A DNA stretch of 64,000 bases, from assembly GCA_019096195.1 (NCBI GenBank), contig JAGTXK010000055.1:620001-684000 (forward strand), written 5' to 3'. Under the pieces are notes generated by a model. It had not been told where the DNA came from and ran no database searches. It saw only the letters and a list, made by a program, of their open reading frames with translations. The position numbers were made by a program, and so were the translations under genes. How positions within the stretch are numbered: position 1 is the first letter of the stretch; the number at the start of each line of letters is the position of its first letter. Positions 1 to 13,196 of this stretch are shown here, piece after piece. Source of the DNA: Boletus sp. NGJ (taxonomy: Eukaryota > Basidiomycota > Agaricomycetes > Boletales > Boletaceae).

Positions 1-1623
1 TGAGTGCTCTGAGACGAAGACTTCAATATATGCCATGTTGATCAGGAACTGGGTGGTCATACCGCTTCTTTACAATGCAACGTACGACACAAAGGGCATC
101 ATGCAGGCTACGCTCGCACTCCTCGACGACGAGATTGTTGGAGCCCATTGCGAGAATGCTGACCGTGCGACCCCTGTTCTTGACACCAGTAATTTTGACG
201 ACCTTCGCCCCAGCTTGTGATGTCTCCTCGACTAGATCAGCATATCCGAGCTTGTCCTCTGTGAACGCTTCAATATCTGCGATTGGCTTGCATCCCAGAC
301 TCTTCGAGAGGAAGTCGATCTCATCACGCTCGACGTCTTTGACAGCCAGAATGTTAAGGCGCTTGAGGAAGCTGAGAGAGGTGTCATCAACGGCGTCTCG
401 CAGGATGGACTTTTGGATAAGGAGAACATTGCAATTTGCTTTTTTGATCTTCTTGCAGATGTTGAGCAGATATTGGCGACCTTCTTTGATAACCTTGTCC
501 ATTTGGCGATAGTCACTGATGACGACAGTGTTATCCATCTAGGTTTTGCGTACAGTGAGTAGTATAGACCTGGATGTGCGGGAGACTTACATCGGGTTTT
601 GGTGCACTAAGTTGGAATTGAATGATACCAATCTTAGCCTTTTCCACGCGGGTTGGACCACCAGCGGAGACGATGACATTTTGGTTCAAGACAACACCAT
701 CCACAAGCTCGGTGTCTTCGATCGTACCACCGACTTTCTTCACTATCCTGATGTCTCTAAGGTCCACACTTGAAGATTGGGTTGTCACAAGACGAGTGAC
801 AGCGGCAACAGCGATAGGCGCAAGAGTCGAAGAGTATTGAGAAACGATCTGTACGAGAACGATAAGATCTTCGACGTATCATTAAGAGGCGACACAGACC
901 TTGGAATTTAACGACGTGCTGGCCGCGCGAAGTAAGTTGGCCTTATCGTTTAAGTCGACTGGAATTGATACTTCAGTCAAGTACTCCACGGCTTTCACAG
1001 ACGCCTTGAGAAAAGATTCCGCAACGATCGTCGGGTGGATTCCCTTTAGGAGCATCTTTTCTGCTGCGCCGAGAAGGCTACCTGCCAGGACAACAACCGA
1101 GGTTGTGCCGTCGCCTGCCTCCACATCTTGGGCAGCAGACAAGTCAACAAGCTGAAAGAACAATAAATCATTGCTTTGATGTATTGGATGCAAAGTTACC
1201 ATTTTAGCAGCGGGGTGTAGTGCTTGAATACTCCGCAGGATTGTCGCACCGTCGTTCGTGATAATCACCTCGCCTTTGGCAGTTTGGATCTACGATTTAA
1301 ATCAACATCTTTGGAACATCTTGGTGAGAGATCGGCCAGTCGATACCATTTTGTCCATTCCTCTCGGCCCGAGTGATGTACGAACAGCATCACTGATGGC
1401 TACGCAGAACCGTAAGCCAATAAGAACGGGCTGACACCAAGAGCAAACCTTTGGCAGCCACCAGGTTGGACATGCGAAGTTCCATGGGCTTACCCTATGG
1501 ACGCGTTCCATGAGGCTCGAGAACGAGTTGCGAGTGTCAGCAGCTCACCTTGTCGTTGAAGGCGGCATTAGAGCCAGACCGTGGGGCTGGTACGGAAGCC
1601 GCTGTTGCAGCTTTTGCAGCCAT
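1..1623 (-). CDS. CCT4: T-complex protein 1 subunit delta (CCT4), 3' part cut by window edge
   Basis: Encodes the delta subunit of the cytosolic TRiC/CCT chaperonin, an ATP-driven double ring that folds actin, tubulin and WD proteins. The first exon reads [14 protein letters not shown] and ends in FNDK before a GT intron. Later exons carry the group II chaperonin signatures: [16 protein letters not shown] (ATP binding), TNDGATIL, and [15 protein letters not shown] (the catalytic GDGTT loop). The apical part follows, with [16 protein letters not shown] and [11 protein letters not shown]. The delta assignment rests on the N-terminus and the [10 protein letters not shown]-type apical stretch. 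The gene has several short introns. The C-terminal equatorial domain lies beyond base 1, so the end is missing here. It diverges from UFD1 with 191 bp between start codons. Family identity is secure; exact intron borders were only partly checked. Confidence 0.93.
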
Positions 1624-1814
1624 TATGCTGGACTAGATTGGGATCAGACGTGACGGATGGGCTATCGACGACTTGGAGGAAACTTGTAATCGACGCGTTT
1701 CTCCATCCTTCTCGATTTGGATGCTGGCACGGCCTTTGCCGTAAAAGGAGCATTGCGTACGCTCAGCGCAACTTACAGTGCAGCAGTCCTCTTGTTCTGT
1801 AACCACATTTTTCC
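1624..1814. promoter_or_regulatory. Shared divergent promoter of CCT4 and UFD1
   Basis: The 191 bp between the two start codons must hold both 5' leaders and promoters, since the genes face away from each other. I saw no clear TATA box or named binding site. Its role is inferred from position only. Confidence 0.5.
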
Positions 1815-3533
1815 ATGGATTTTGTGAGTGTTGCCTTCCGGAATGTGCCAGTTCACTGACTGGTGATGTAGTTTGGCAATCCAAATGGTCTCGGTGGCCC
1901 GGCAGGGTTGTTTGCCCAGCTTGCTCAGTACGTCTTCCTTAACTGTTCAGGTATTGGGATCTCTCATCCTGGATCATCGTAGGGGATTTGGTGGTCCGCT
2001 TGGCCCTCGAATTGGTCGTCCCCCAGCCAGGTCATACGATGAGTATCTAAAGGCTTACAGCGTAGCCATGCTCCCCGGTAGGGAGCGAGAGAATTTGTCC
2101 TATGGTGGAAAGAGTATGTCTGCTGGATCGCGTCTATCCACTTAACGCTCATTTCCTTCGGTAATCAGTTGTCATGCCACCGTCTGCATTAGCTCATCTC
2201 ACAAACCTTGACCTCGAATCACCGTGGATGTTCCAACTTCGTAATCCTTCAAATCCGGCAGCGTCCACACACGCAGGTGTCTTGGAATTCATTGCGGAGG
2301 AGGGCATCGTGCATCTTCCGTATTGGATGATGAAGACTCTTCGGCTCGAGGAAGGCGATCCCATCCGAATTACCGGTACAGAACTCCCGAAGGGCAAGTT
2401 CGTGAAACTACAACCTCAAACCGTCCACTTCCTCGAGATTTCCGATCCCAAAGCGGTGTATGTCTAGTTTCGGACCATAGTTTACCTGCTCATAACTAAT
2501 GTGCGCAGTCTAGAACAAGCACTCCGTAACTTCTCCGCTCTTACGCAAGGAGATATCATTGAGATATATTACAACTCAATGATATTCGGCTTTCTTGTGA
2601 TGGAAACTACACCAGGGGAGGGAGGCATATGTGTTCTTGACACCGATCTTGAGGTTGATTTCGCCCCCCCTGTTGGCTATGTAGAACCCGAACGACCCAA
2701 AGCGCCACCGCCCGCCACAATGGCATCAAAACTCAAGATCGACCTTAATTCATCATCGCCGGGATCGTCTCGGCCGTCGTCATCGCTTGCAGGTGGATTC
2801 GTCGCGGGCGGAAATTCCACTGTGAGCAAGGATGGTGACCACTGGGAAAGTTTCAAGGGAAAGGGTGAGACTCTAGCAGGGCGGAAGACCAGAGGAAGGG
2901 GAATCAGTCACCGTGGCGTAGAAGACGTTGCCGATGGCAGCAAAATCATACGCACAGAGTTTGTCCTGTTCTCGGTGTGCGATAGCCCGCTGACATTTTA
3001 CTTTTCTTTCAGCAAGCAGAAAATCGTCACGAGCGAAATGCTGGAATCTGAAGTCAAGGAACCAGCGGCGTTGAATCTTCCATTTGGAAAACTGTTCTTC
3101 GGTTTCAACGTTGTTCCATACACGCCTCCCGAACTCAAGCCATCAATGTCTCCTGGCCCTTCGACCCCTCCGGTGCGTACCATGTTTTAGCGTGTTTGCG
3201 CTGACTTACGCCTGACTGAATTTCCAGGCAACGTTCACCGGTTCCGGGAGCACTCTCAATGGTCGACCAGTTCAAGCCACATCAGCGAAAGGGAAAGAGA
3301 AAGCACCCCCTGCATCGCAATCGCAGACTGATCAAAAATCATGGGGTACTGGGCAAACCCTTGGTTCTCGGACGCCAGCACCACCATACGTCCCTGCAAG
3401 CTTCCGAGGTCATTCACTTGGAGCTGCTGGTACCACCGCGTTCCTGCCGACTAGTTCACAACCCGAACGACGGAGTCCAACCCCAGATTGGGGTGTAGAT
3501 GACGATGATATTATCGAAATTGATAGTGACTGA
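1815..3533 (+). CDS. UFD1: Ubiquitin fusion degradation protein 1 (UFD1)
   Basis: Ufd1 pairs with Npl4 as the substrate-recruiting cofactor of the Cdc48/p97 segregase, acting in ER-associated degradation and chromatin extraction. The first exon is only MDF, followed by an intron and FGNPNGLGGPAGLFAQLAQ. The N-terminal double-psi barrel includes VMPPSALAHLTNLDLESPW, MLF-type packing, and GEGGICVLDTDLEVDF. The central GKLFFGFNVVPYTPP is a family hallmark. Near the C-terminus the stretch FTGSGSTL fits the SHP box (F-x-G-x-G-x-x-L) that binds Cdc48; this match is visible, the binding is inferred. The protein ends in an acidic DDDDIIEIDSD tail. Start chosen because the three-codon exon splices in frame. 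The gene converges on the NMT gene. Confidence 0.93.
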
Positions 3534-3666
3534 GCATTGTAGAGGATGGATGGGACCAGTGTACGATGTGTTTATAGCAGAGATGATGTTAAGGTTGTGC
3601 AGCAAAAGCGAAAGCGAACTAGTACAAGTATCTAGATCCTTGGTGCTGGACGTCGGTTAACCTGCT

Positions 3667-5729
3667 CTAGAGCATTACCACACCAACACCTCCTCTTTCC
3701 GTATCACCGAGAGCTGTGGCACCTGCCATCGTTGCCGTTCTCCAGTTGTACAGGTAGAAATTGAGCAAACCGTCTCCCGCACCAAACTCAAATCCGTATG
3801 AGACGAAACAGCAAAAGCAAGATATGTACCATAGCTTACCTTGAGGTCCCCCAGGAAGCTCATGTTGTCCATCAGACTGACAGCATTGAACACGTCAAAC
3901 TTTGCTTGGCTGGCGATGATCAATGCATCCCCGATCAGCTGACCGAGCCGCTTCTTCAGTTTTACTTGGGTGTCTTCCCCATGTGCGAATGCGACGTCAC
4001 TTGCATAGTAGAATAGGTAACATGCCTCGACAGCATCGTGCTTGGGGCTGTTGATCACCGTCGATGGAAGGGAGTAGAACGAGAAGAAGTCGGTCACACA
4101 GTGTGTTTCAGGATCCTACCCCGCACATTCGAATACAAAATTGAGGCTTGGAAATCATAGTCGTGACGCGCAGCACCACTCACCTCGACAACGTATGTCC
4201 ACACAACCTGCTTTGACCGTCTGTTATTTTCAGCGGGTTGGTCCAATTCTCCCTTCCCACTGAGGAACTGATGTCGCACTTCATCGATGGTCATGAGATG
4301 GACCATGTCGAAGCGCTGCATATATCGCGCGAATAGATCTGCCACTTCGGGGATATCCCTCTCTTCTATCTCACGTAGACCAGGTAACGTGGTCTTGGGA
4401 TCTACCTTGTAAATACGGATCATACGCGCGAGAGTCATGCTTCGTGGGACGTAAGCGAACTTTACATCGATGAGCTTCGGTACGTTGATCAAACGGTGAT
4501 AGTACCTGCATGGACGTGAGATAACAGCACTTGATACAAAAAAACGGAACGCACTGGCAAGTTGCGACCGGGGTTGGAAGGAGAAGCCCAACGGTGTAGA
4601 TCGCCTGAGCAATTCGACAGAGATTGACTTGCCGTGTGACCTCTTTGATGAGTACAGGTGTGAGACGCTTCGAGCGCAATTTTTTATGGACACATAGGTA
4701 GTTGATTTCGCTCGCGCGAAAGACGCTGCATGGGATTAAACTCAAGGTGGCTAGGAGTGCACGAGAAAGCTTACTTTTGACGCACGCGAAGGGTCATCGG
4801 AACACCGGAGATAAAGGCGACGAGTTTCTTATTCGAAGAAACTCTAACCCCAATGTGCCATTCTTTATAATAACCCGGTGGTTTGAGGGCCCTGAAATGG
4901 CGTTATTTCTTCGTTTCTACCGTGATAAAACAGAAAGCGTGCCATTCAAGAAATTCGGCGCTGTACTTGAAGCGGAAGGCAGCCTCGTCATCCTCGACAT
5001 AGTTCAGTGAAAGCAGATCATAAACCTCTTTGATCTGGAGTGGGTGAGCGTGTGAATTTAGTCGGATCCATATAGCACGATACCTGCTTGGGGTCATTGA
5101 GATCCAGAGTGGACCACTCGAAGTCTTTTGGTAATGGATATGGTTCTTGGCGAACCTCCTCTACCGCTTTGGTGGGCTCGATATACCCATCTTCGGCGGG
5201 TGGTTCATCGCCTGCGTGATAATAACCGTTTCAACAAGCCCTTGGATGACGGCGATTTAGCTTACCCAGTTGAGGGACAGGTTGCGTCGCCCAGAACTTG
5301 GAGAAGATAATTACGCGCAATGAAGATGAAGTGTGAGCAGGTGGGTAACACTACCTTGTGCTCTCCGAGAGTGTTCTTTCCGCGTCCAGTAATACCCGTC
5401 TTCCCCTTGAGTGCGTCCATGAGCTTTAAGTGATTCAGTGCTTGCCTGACAGCCTCAGCGTCTGGTGAAGCTATGTCGGAGCCTGCCTCGACGGCCTTGA
5501 CGACGTCATCCACAACAGATTGCGATATCTCATTCCCGCGCAACGAGTCCAAGATTCTGGTAGCTCTGGATTTCTTCTTCTTCTTGCGTTTGGATGACGA
5601 CGCTTGTGGCGCTTCCAGAGAGTTGTCCTTGTGTCCTGGGTGTTCTGGCTCTGATCCGGAAGAGTGGTCCTCTCGATCGCTTTCATGCGTCGTATCTATG
5701 ATTTCTTGTATGGGATTCGTATGAGACAT
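3667..5729 (-). CDS. NMT1: Glycylpeptide N-tetradecanoyltransferase (N-myristoyltransferase)
   Basis: Transfers myristate from myristoyl-CoA to the N-terminal glycine of target proteins in the cytosol. The N-terminus is acidic/Ser-rich, followed by a polylysine patch ([13 protein letters not shown]) like that used for ribosome association in eukaryotic NMTs. Conserved blocks then follow: [76 protein letters not shown], and near the end [13 protein letters not shown]. The protein finishes GVGVVML; the C-terminal leucine is the expected catalytic carboxylate of the family. Several short introns interrupt it. It lies 80 bp downstream of OGG1 on the same strand and converges on UFD1. Confidence 0.94.
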
Positions 5730-5809
5730 GTTGCAAGCAATGATACGGTGCTACTAGCAGATTCTAGTAAGACTGTACTCATGTGATCTATAACATGGCA
5801 CAGCCACAA

Positions 5810-7237
5810 TCAATGGTATTCAACAGCCCTCCGTCTCTTCTTGACTCTCTCAGCGAGACTGGTATCTTCAATTGGACTGTTGACATCACCCTGCGGCGTT
5901 GGGTCTATAACCACTGGAAGCTCATCCGTGTCAAACGGTACAGTCTTCCTCATCCGTTTACTGCTCGAGGGCCGGCCGGTATTTGGGGTAGTTTCTGTCG
6001 AGGTAGACGGAGATGCTGGCATTTCGTAGGAGGAGAAGACCTTTAAATCAGCAGTGAAAAGAACCTGCTTTTCTTATGAGCTCGAGATTTTGCATGCAGT
6101 GCTAACCACGCACGGAATGTGCCCAACCAGCATATTCGCCCCATGTGTCAGCCAGTTTTCTGTTGATCTCTTCGTAGAGGGTTGGGGTCATGGAAACCTT
6201 CTTCGAACTCCCAAGAGCACGGAACCCGTAATGTTTCGTTGCAATTTGATGAACATGGGTGTCCACTGGGATAACTTCTCTCTATACCATCAAGATCAGT
6301 ATCGATTCTAGAAGTCAGAAATCCGAGGCTACCTTGTCCAAGCTCATGAGCAAAATGCAGTCAGCGACTTTGCGACCCACACCAACAAACCTAAGCAACT
6401 CTTCTCTCGCTTTCGGGGTATCCAAGTGCCTCAAGGTCATGAGCCACATCTCTGCAGCTTCATTGACGCAGTGTACACTTGAACCCATCACAGTAGCGCC
6501 ACGTTCGTCTACCAGCATCTTTGCCGTTCGCTGAATGAAATTTGCACGATATCCAAAGCCAAGCGATCGCAGTTTCGTTGCAACCTCAGGGGTAGCAAGA
6601 ATACTCGGGGGTGGGAAGGGATGATAATTCGCTGTATCGTCCGAGTCTGTAACTGGAGGTTCGAGGGACAGGAGGGGCGGCGAGTAGTGCTTGCAAAGGG
6701 CATGAACCATCTTTGTTATACGTGCAATATTGTTATTCGAAGAGCAGATGAATCTACGTGCGACCGTGTTGAACCTCGAGACTAGTACTTTTTGTTCACT
6801 CACGAGACGAGGTTCTCCCAAGGATCCTGTCGCAACATGCGGATGCCAGGGAAGCGGGGTCGGACGTTGCGAAAGACGGGATCTCGTTCACTCCATTTGT
6901 CATATAACTGGACAAGGTCGACGTCCAGCTGGAAGTAGTCTTTGAGCCAAACCAATGTTTCTTCCTCGCGGGTGTCTGCTTGCGCTGGGTCGAGATATCC
7001 GTCGGCGAAGATGGAGCGATAAAAGAGCGCCTCGGAAGACTGTCGCAAGCAGACAACACGATCTCGTAGACAAAACCGGTATTCATATGCATGAGGTGCG
7101 GAGGGATCACAAACAGGCGAGATTGGATAACTCGTCCACCGGAACGATTGCCCACACTTTAAGACGGAAGACAAGGAGAGCTGGGCCAATGGCAGAGGAA
7201 GACACCGGAACCCTTTTGGAGTGGAGATGGCAGTCAT
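5810..7237 (-). CDS. OGG1: 8-oxoguanine DNA glycosylase/AP lyase (OGG1)
   Basis: Excises 8-oxoguanine from oxidised DNA in base excision repair. The N-terminal domain begins MTAISTPKGFRCLPLPLAQL and includes LKCGQSFRW. The helix-hairpin-helix region is clear: FVGVGRKVADCILLMSLDK contains the catalytic lysine (GRKVADC, equivalent to human K249), and the next exon has IPVDTHVHQIA with the conserved aspartate. Further matches are GYRANFIQRTAKML and EYAGWAHS. The C-terminal tail carries two basic patches (KRMRK and RVKKRRR) that look like nuclear localisation signals. I chose the ATG at 7235-7237 because the protein aligns from there; upstream codons lie in the 92 bp gap to NUP133, which runs the other way. 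The GVGRK spacing adds one glycine compared with the human GTK version. Confidence 0.93.
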
Positions 7238-7329
7238 GGTAGTGGTCAAGTTGTATTTTCGGGTGTTTATACCCGACAAGGTCAAGGCGAGTCTTGTGAA
7301 CAGCTTGCACGACCACCACGACTCACTCG

Positions 7330-10300
7330 ATGGCGACGTTTGCTTCTCCACCACCTCGGAGGACCCATAGATATGCGACACCGCGGCCGTCGTCCGGGAC
7401 ACCACCTCGACCGCGCAGGCTCGTCGGTGCCCACCGCGCCGCGCCTGCCGCTAGCCCTCCACACTCCGTAGCAGAATCAGGGATGGAGGTCGATGAAGCA
7501 CCGACACCTGGAGCATATGCCCAGGCAGAGAAGGCATCGAACCAAAAAGACACCATATTCGCAAAAACAGAGGAGCTGATAGTCGGCTTGTATGGCACAT
7601 TGCCAGTGGAAGTCAAACAAGCTCTCCGATCCACAGGTGCGCGTCGCCACGAGCTGACCAGTTACCCATTCACCATATTAACTGTACATAGATTTTCTGG
7701 TGGAGTCGTATACGGGATGTGTAGACGTAACCTCGGGGTACACGCTCGTCGCGTCTGCAAAGACGTGCTTCCTCTGGTCGCATGCTACACTCAAGCCAAC
7801 CTCTCCAAGCCCAACATGCTACATCCTCCCGTGCCCTCTTCCTTCTCCCAGTCATACAAATCTTACATCTCCATCTCTTGCACCACATCACGCCATTGTC
7901 CCTTCCCGTTCGCGCTCCATTGAACCAGGTCTTATCCTTGTCTCTCCCACTGGGGCGACGCGGTTTTGGCCCTCAATCTCCTCTGGACTTTCGGGAGGAG
8001 GCGCATCCGAGGCGGTGGATCTCCCTCTTGAGGCCACCGGAGACGAATACGTCTCGTGTCTTGTTCGAACCGATCTAGGGGGTCTCGGCGGGGGATCAGG
8101 TGGGGCATACGCGTACCTAGCTGCCACATCTACGGGCAGGATATTTCGTTTGGGAATTACATCTCAAGGTGGAAAACACGCCCTTACAGTGCGGCTCTTT
8201 GCCCCTCCGACGCAATCTTCTTCCCTCTCTCTCTCGCGCTTCCTGGGATGGTCGGCACCCTCCCCTGCAGTACGCCCGGAGCCGGGTAATGTAGTTGCAC
8301 TCGTATCATCTGGGGACGATGTGTTTGTTTTGGTCGAGACCAGGATCCAAAAATGGGCACTGGGAACGGAAGAGCTGAATGGCGAGGCAGATGTGGCGGA
8401 GGTCGTGCGAGAAGCAATTGGCGGAGGCGTTGGAATAGAGGATCTTGAGGGTGTTGATCTCGCTGTCGAGAGGTAAGTAAATTCATGAGAGCAATCTAAT
8501 TCTTGCTGATCATAAGATATCAAGTCCAAATACGCTTGTGCTCTTGGTTTCTTATGCTTCTGCAGGGACCGAAGAGGACCCTGGTGCAATGATTGTTGAC
8601 CAGTTCAGCTTTGGAACTCGTAGGGTGTATGTCATCCTCCGCCTGGTGGCGCATAGTGATTCATGGGGTGTCGATGGCGTCACTGTAGTGCCTTACGTTG
8701 CTGTAAGTGTTTCTTGTGCAGTCAGATTCTGGTCAATATTCATTCATTTTCCCTTTCCGATGGCACACGTTAATCTTGGATTTCAAACATGTTCTCAGAA
8801 TGCCTCTTCTCCGCCTGCACATCCACGATTGACACCCCTTTCTGGGGGAGCGGTCACTGCAGTGTTATTTGGCGAAGTCGTGATTTTCTCTGCTCGAGGT
8901 ACGCGCTGGTTCCTCTCCGGTTCGCTGATCAGGTATCTTATCGCGGACCCGCTCCAGATACTCCTTACCACGACCGTCTTGTTCTCAAGTCATCAAGTGA
9001 CCGATTCCTTGGGCTTTCCGCACTTCCCCCGGTCATCACTCTTGACCATGCAGATCCGAACAGCAGCATGGACACTGATGGTGGAGACAGGGTAAATGAA
9101 GCCGAGGTCCTGATAGTAACAGGCGACTCAATGCTAAGAGTCTCGTTGGACGTAGAAAAAGTGCAAGGATTTAAGCCCGAGTGAGTGATACCTTTCTTGT
9201 TTCTACGCCGTGGTTTCTCGTGTGCATTGATATACTGTGGAACAGGTCCCTCCCCGATCTGCTCAGAGCTACCCTGAAACAAGCCATTTTATACTCCCCT
9301 ATCCCTGCCAATCCTTTGCAATTTATTTTCCCACCTTCGCCGGTACTCGACGGAGAAGCGCTCATGCGCGCTGCGGAAGGTATCAGTACTGCAGTAGTGG
9401 CTAGTGGTAAGCCGTAGCTTTCCTTATTCTACCTCCGAGTTTCGCCTCCCTGTTTTACTTCTCTACACTAGCTGTTTGGTGTTGACCGGCCCTCCCCCCC
9501 GTTGTTTCAGATACCGAAATCGTCCGGCCGAACCATGATCTTACATACCAACTGACGGCGCGGAAAGAGCGGTTGAGCTGGCTCATCAGGTTTATCAATG
9601 ACAATGGCGCTTTGGGAAAGGTTAGTGTGACATCGTTCGGTTTCTTGATTACCCTGCTATCGTTCAAAATAAACGCATCCATCACTCCAGCAATGGAAAA
9701 TTCGTTGGAGAATGTGCGTATTGATTCATATGATCCCTCTAGATGTCTCAAAGAAGCCGTCAACGCCTGGCGATCGACGCTGAGAAGCTCTACGCATGCC
9801 ACCAGCTTTGGGTCAGACTAAATGAACACATCGAGTGAGTCAACTTGTTATCCTATCCCCGACGTGACTTTGTTTCTGAGACCGACATTACCCAGCGCTG
9901 GTGCAGTCCATTCCCTTATTACAGATACCATCCATGCATTCGCTGCCATCCATACCTCGTCTACCTCGACCCCTTTGTCTTACCCGACATCCCCACCGAT
10001 GCCCGAGTCAACCCCCACACAAGATATCACACGAGACTTCTTCAAATATCGTGTGTCTGATGTGGGGAAACTATTGGTGTTCATGGTGGACTACTTGGGT
10101 CAGCTAGAAGGGAGTGGGTACGGGAGTACTGGAGCACTAAAAGAGCTCGGTGGCGCTGTTGTGGTCAGCCGTTTCATCTCTTCCGACTATCAGAACCGCG
10201 CTTCTAACTGGGTCTACTTTGTTCGTAGGCAACGCTTCAAGCTGCACTATCTTACCGCGCATATAACCTTGGCGTATATGGTGTCGAGCTTCCAATGATC

Positions 10301-12209
10301 AAACCATGGACAAGTAGACCCGCTGTCATCGACGCAGTACTGAAGCTCGTTGATTCCGTGACGAAAGTGGTTACGGTTAATGGGGGTAACAATACTGCAA
10401 AGGACGTGGTGGATATGCTACCTGAACTGGCTACGCTGTTGTTTGCATGTGTGCAGGAACGGCTAGATTGGCTCGCAAGGCAAGTATTCCTCGTTATTTT
10501 TACACACACATGTCAACGCGCATCCCGTTGGCCCTCAGCCCGATGGCAGCAGATGATCCAAACTCGCAGAGGGACAGAAAGGAGCTAGAAGACAAGTTTG
10601 CACAACTTAGACCAGAGGTCCTTGAGACGTTGCGTACGTCCTTTTCTCGTACTGTTCTTCCTCGAGCCGCTCTTGATGGAACATTCTCTTTAGGCGTAAC
10701 TTCGCACCTACAACAAGGCCTCGCCCTCGCAACCACCTACACTGATTTCCCCTCCCTTGCCTCGCTCCTCCTCCGCGCGACACCATACCCCCCTGCCTCA
10801 AATCCTCGGGCGCCCCTCATAAAAAACTACCTTGCCAGATACGGCGACGAGTTTGGCAGCGAAGTCGTGCGATGGTGTATCCAACAGGGCGAGGCTCGCG
10901 TTGTCTTTGCAGAAGAAAGCATATGGGGTCCTATCATGGACAAGCTCTTCGTAAAGGACAAGAAAGGCAAGGGGAGGGAGGGTGAAGAGCGGGCGGTGAG
11001 GTCAGAGTACAATGCCATCGCCTGGGTTAACGACATGGGGAGGGACAGGTTTGGAGACGCGAGTGGGAGGCTATTGGGAGAGGCAACGGGAGCGAGCGAT
11101 CTTGGAGTGAAACACGTACGTGTTGATTAGTCTCCTCGTGGTTGCGCTAACATGCTTTTATTGGATGATGTTAGTTCATGCTCTCCCTCGGGAAAGCTCT
11201 CCCAGTTTGCAAATTTGCAAGAGGGTGGGACGTTGGATGAAACGATGCTCGATGGTGCGTTACTGGCCTAGTTTTGGTACACTGTTCCCCGAAAAAATCT
11301 GACACCCGTCGTGGTAGCGTTTCACGATGATCTGGACTTTGTTGCCGTGCAGGAAAAGCTGCTCGCGGATTTCCAAGCCATCGTGAGCGGCATGCGTGGC
11401 AAACAAAAGAACAGTCTAGATGCGCAGGTGGATGCTGTTCTGTCTGCGAAAACGAAGAAGCTCAAGGAAAGCGAGCGGAAGGGCCTTATCATGGTACGTA
11501 TTTACACCTTTTGTGACTTGTAGTACTCACCCAAGTCATTGACACGGACAGGTGTTCAAAAACCATGTGAGGGATGTCTTGCAGGGGAAGGTGTTGAACG
11601 TTGAAGGCGTGGTGGATGTGCTGACGCTCAAAGATAATACGGACAGCATAGACGACTATGCAACCGCGTTGCATCTGCTTGCGAGTGCCGAAGTATACTC
11701 TTCTGCTTTATGACCGTTACCGGGATACTAAATCTCATTCAGGGCACCCCAGATGTTCGACGACTATCGTCATTCAGAAGAGCTTGGTGTCGGGTGTACT
11801 ATCACGACGAGTAGGTCGGCATGATTCTGATCCAAATGTATTCATAACCCTACTTTACAGTTGGGATGTCATCCGCCAAACAGCCAACGTTACCGATGCT
11901 CAACTAAAAGCCCGCTTCTGCGCGACAGCGTTGTACCACACTCTTCTTCTCATTCTACCAACAATTGTGTCAGCCCCTCCAAACGAATCATTGCCAGAAG
12001 GCTTCGACCTCGACCCCTCGCAGTGTCTACCTGTCCCGCTCATGCCGGAGACGTCATCACGATTCCCTGGTATGCCGGGTGAGATAGTGGGTGAGTTGGC
12101 AAGAGATTTTAGGGCTGAGAGTTCGGTGGTGGAAAAAATGAAGTTGGAGGATGTCTACTTCAGAGTGAGGGAGTTGGCTATGGAGGAACTGGGATATGAA
12201 ATGCGGTGA
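7330..12209 (+). CDS. NUP133: Nucleoporin Nup133-like
   Basis: Predicted Y-complex (Nup107-160) scaffold nucleoporin. The N-terminus is a basic Pro/Ser-rich tail (MATFASPPPRRTHRYATPRP), after which the fold resembles the Nup133/Nup155 beta-propeller: LPVEVKQAL, CVDVTSGYTLVAS, CFLW, PGLILVSPTGATRFWPSI and YAYLAATSTGRIFRLGI. The second half is alpha-helical, with LFFELRP-like and WVNDMGRDRFGDASGRLLGE stretches, as in the non-repetitive nucleoporin C-terminal domain. Roughly 1,300 residues are spread over about a dozen exons, typical of the family. The WVN-D-GRD-F-DA-LL block with VKH near 11020-11115 favours Nup133 over Nup155. Function is inferred from family resemblance; individual intron ends in the middle were not all checked. 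Confidence 0.8.
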
Positions 12210-12297
12210 TAGTTGGTTATTGTACTTGGGACCCACACGCCAAAAACATAGCAACGTTAATTTGGCGTTTTTACGTTGCCTGGTACATCGGCCTCCC

Positions 12298-12873
12298 TCA
12301 TAGAATGCGCTGCTTGAAACGCTGATACTGTACACGAGCGGCGAGAAGGATGTTGTTCCAATTACGCTTTCGCCATTCGGCGGAGTACTCGTCCTGTCTC
12401 GCTTTTTCCTGCATCACCCATTTCTTGTAAAACTCTGAGAGTGCAGCTTCATGCGTTTCAGGCGAGGCAGATTCAGGAAGAGACGCCAAGACGGATTGCT
12501 TGGCCGTTTCGAACCGAGTATTGCTCTGGTGTAGCATGTGAGTGAACACAAGGATCCAACGGAAAGAGTCACGGCCTACATCTGTCCAGAAATGGTGATT
12601 GAATGCGTCGAAGCGTTCTCGAGCAAGCTTGTACTGCAGCTCCAGAGTATGGTCGTGTGGGACGTCTATGAACTCATTGAGAGAGTATGGGTGGTTGACA
12701 TGCGATTCAAGCTGTCCTTGGGAGTAAGATGCCGCAGGAGTGGGTGTGTCCGTGTAGACGATGGGACGGAAGTTGGAGATGGGGTCGTTGGGCCCAACTA
12801 GGTGTCGAGATGCAGAAGAGACATGTAGCGAGCGAGACAGTCGAGTGACGGTGCGGAACAACGCTCTGCACAT
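12298..12873 (-). CDS. COA8/APOPT1-like mitochondrial protein
   Basis: A single-exon gene for about 191 residues resembling the COA8 (apoptogenic protein 1) family, which protects or assembles cytochrome c oxidase in mitochondria. The N-terminus MCRALFRTVTRLSRSLHVSS is basic, Ser/Leu-rich and free of acidic residues, as in a mitochondrial presequence. Family-like blocks are VGPNDPISNFRPIVY, FNHHFWTDVGRDSF, LSEFYKKWV and EYSAEWRKRNWNNIL. The ATG at 12871-12873 is used; the frame is open further upstream but without another ATG in this exon. It lies tail to tail with NUP133 (88 bp apart) and diverges from the AIG1-like gene. Assignment is by pattern; low overall identity is usual in this family. 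Confidence 0.75.
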   Translation of the reverse strand: MCRALFRTVTRLSRSLHVSSASRHLVGPNDPISNFRPIVYTDTPTPAASYSQGQLESHVNHPYSLNEFIDVPHDHTLELQYKLARERFDAFNHHFWTDVGRDSFRWILVFTHMLHQSNTRFETAKQSVLASLPESASPETHEAALSEFYKKWVMQEKARQDEYSAEWRKRNWNNILLAARVQYQRFKQRIL

Positions 12874-13196
12874 CGTCGTCGTTAGTAGTTGAAACGTTGA
12901 AGCGTGTGGCGGGAGCACTCTCTGTTAGAAACACGCTAGTGTCGATGGTTTTTCTCGCTTGTACGCTGTCACTGCTGACACCTAGTGCCTGACGAGGCCG
13001 GTCAAATCTTGGGCACTCGGCATGGATGACTACTAGGGTCTGTTCCATCTCGGCCGATTGCACTGATGCCCTATAAGTTATTGGCAGCCCGTCACAGTGC
13101 CACCTCACACACGTAGTCCTTCCCTTTAGTGCGTTTCCGTCCCCAACTCGTTTCCTCCGATTCGGACTACATCCCCTGAACCTGTTTAGACTGACT
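12874..13196. promoter_or_regulatory. Divergent promoter, COA8-like and AIG1-like genes
   Basis: 323 bp between two start codons pointing away from each other. No gene was found in it. A reverse-strand open frame extends through it but has no family resemblance and no ATG-led conserved start. I see no clear core promoter motif. Confidence 0.4.
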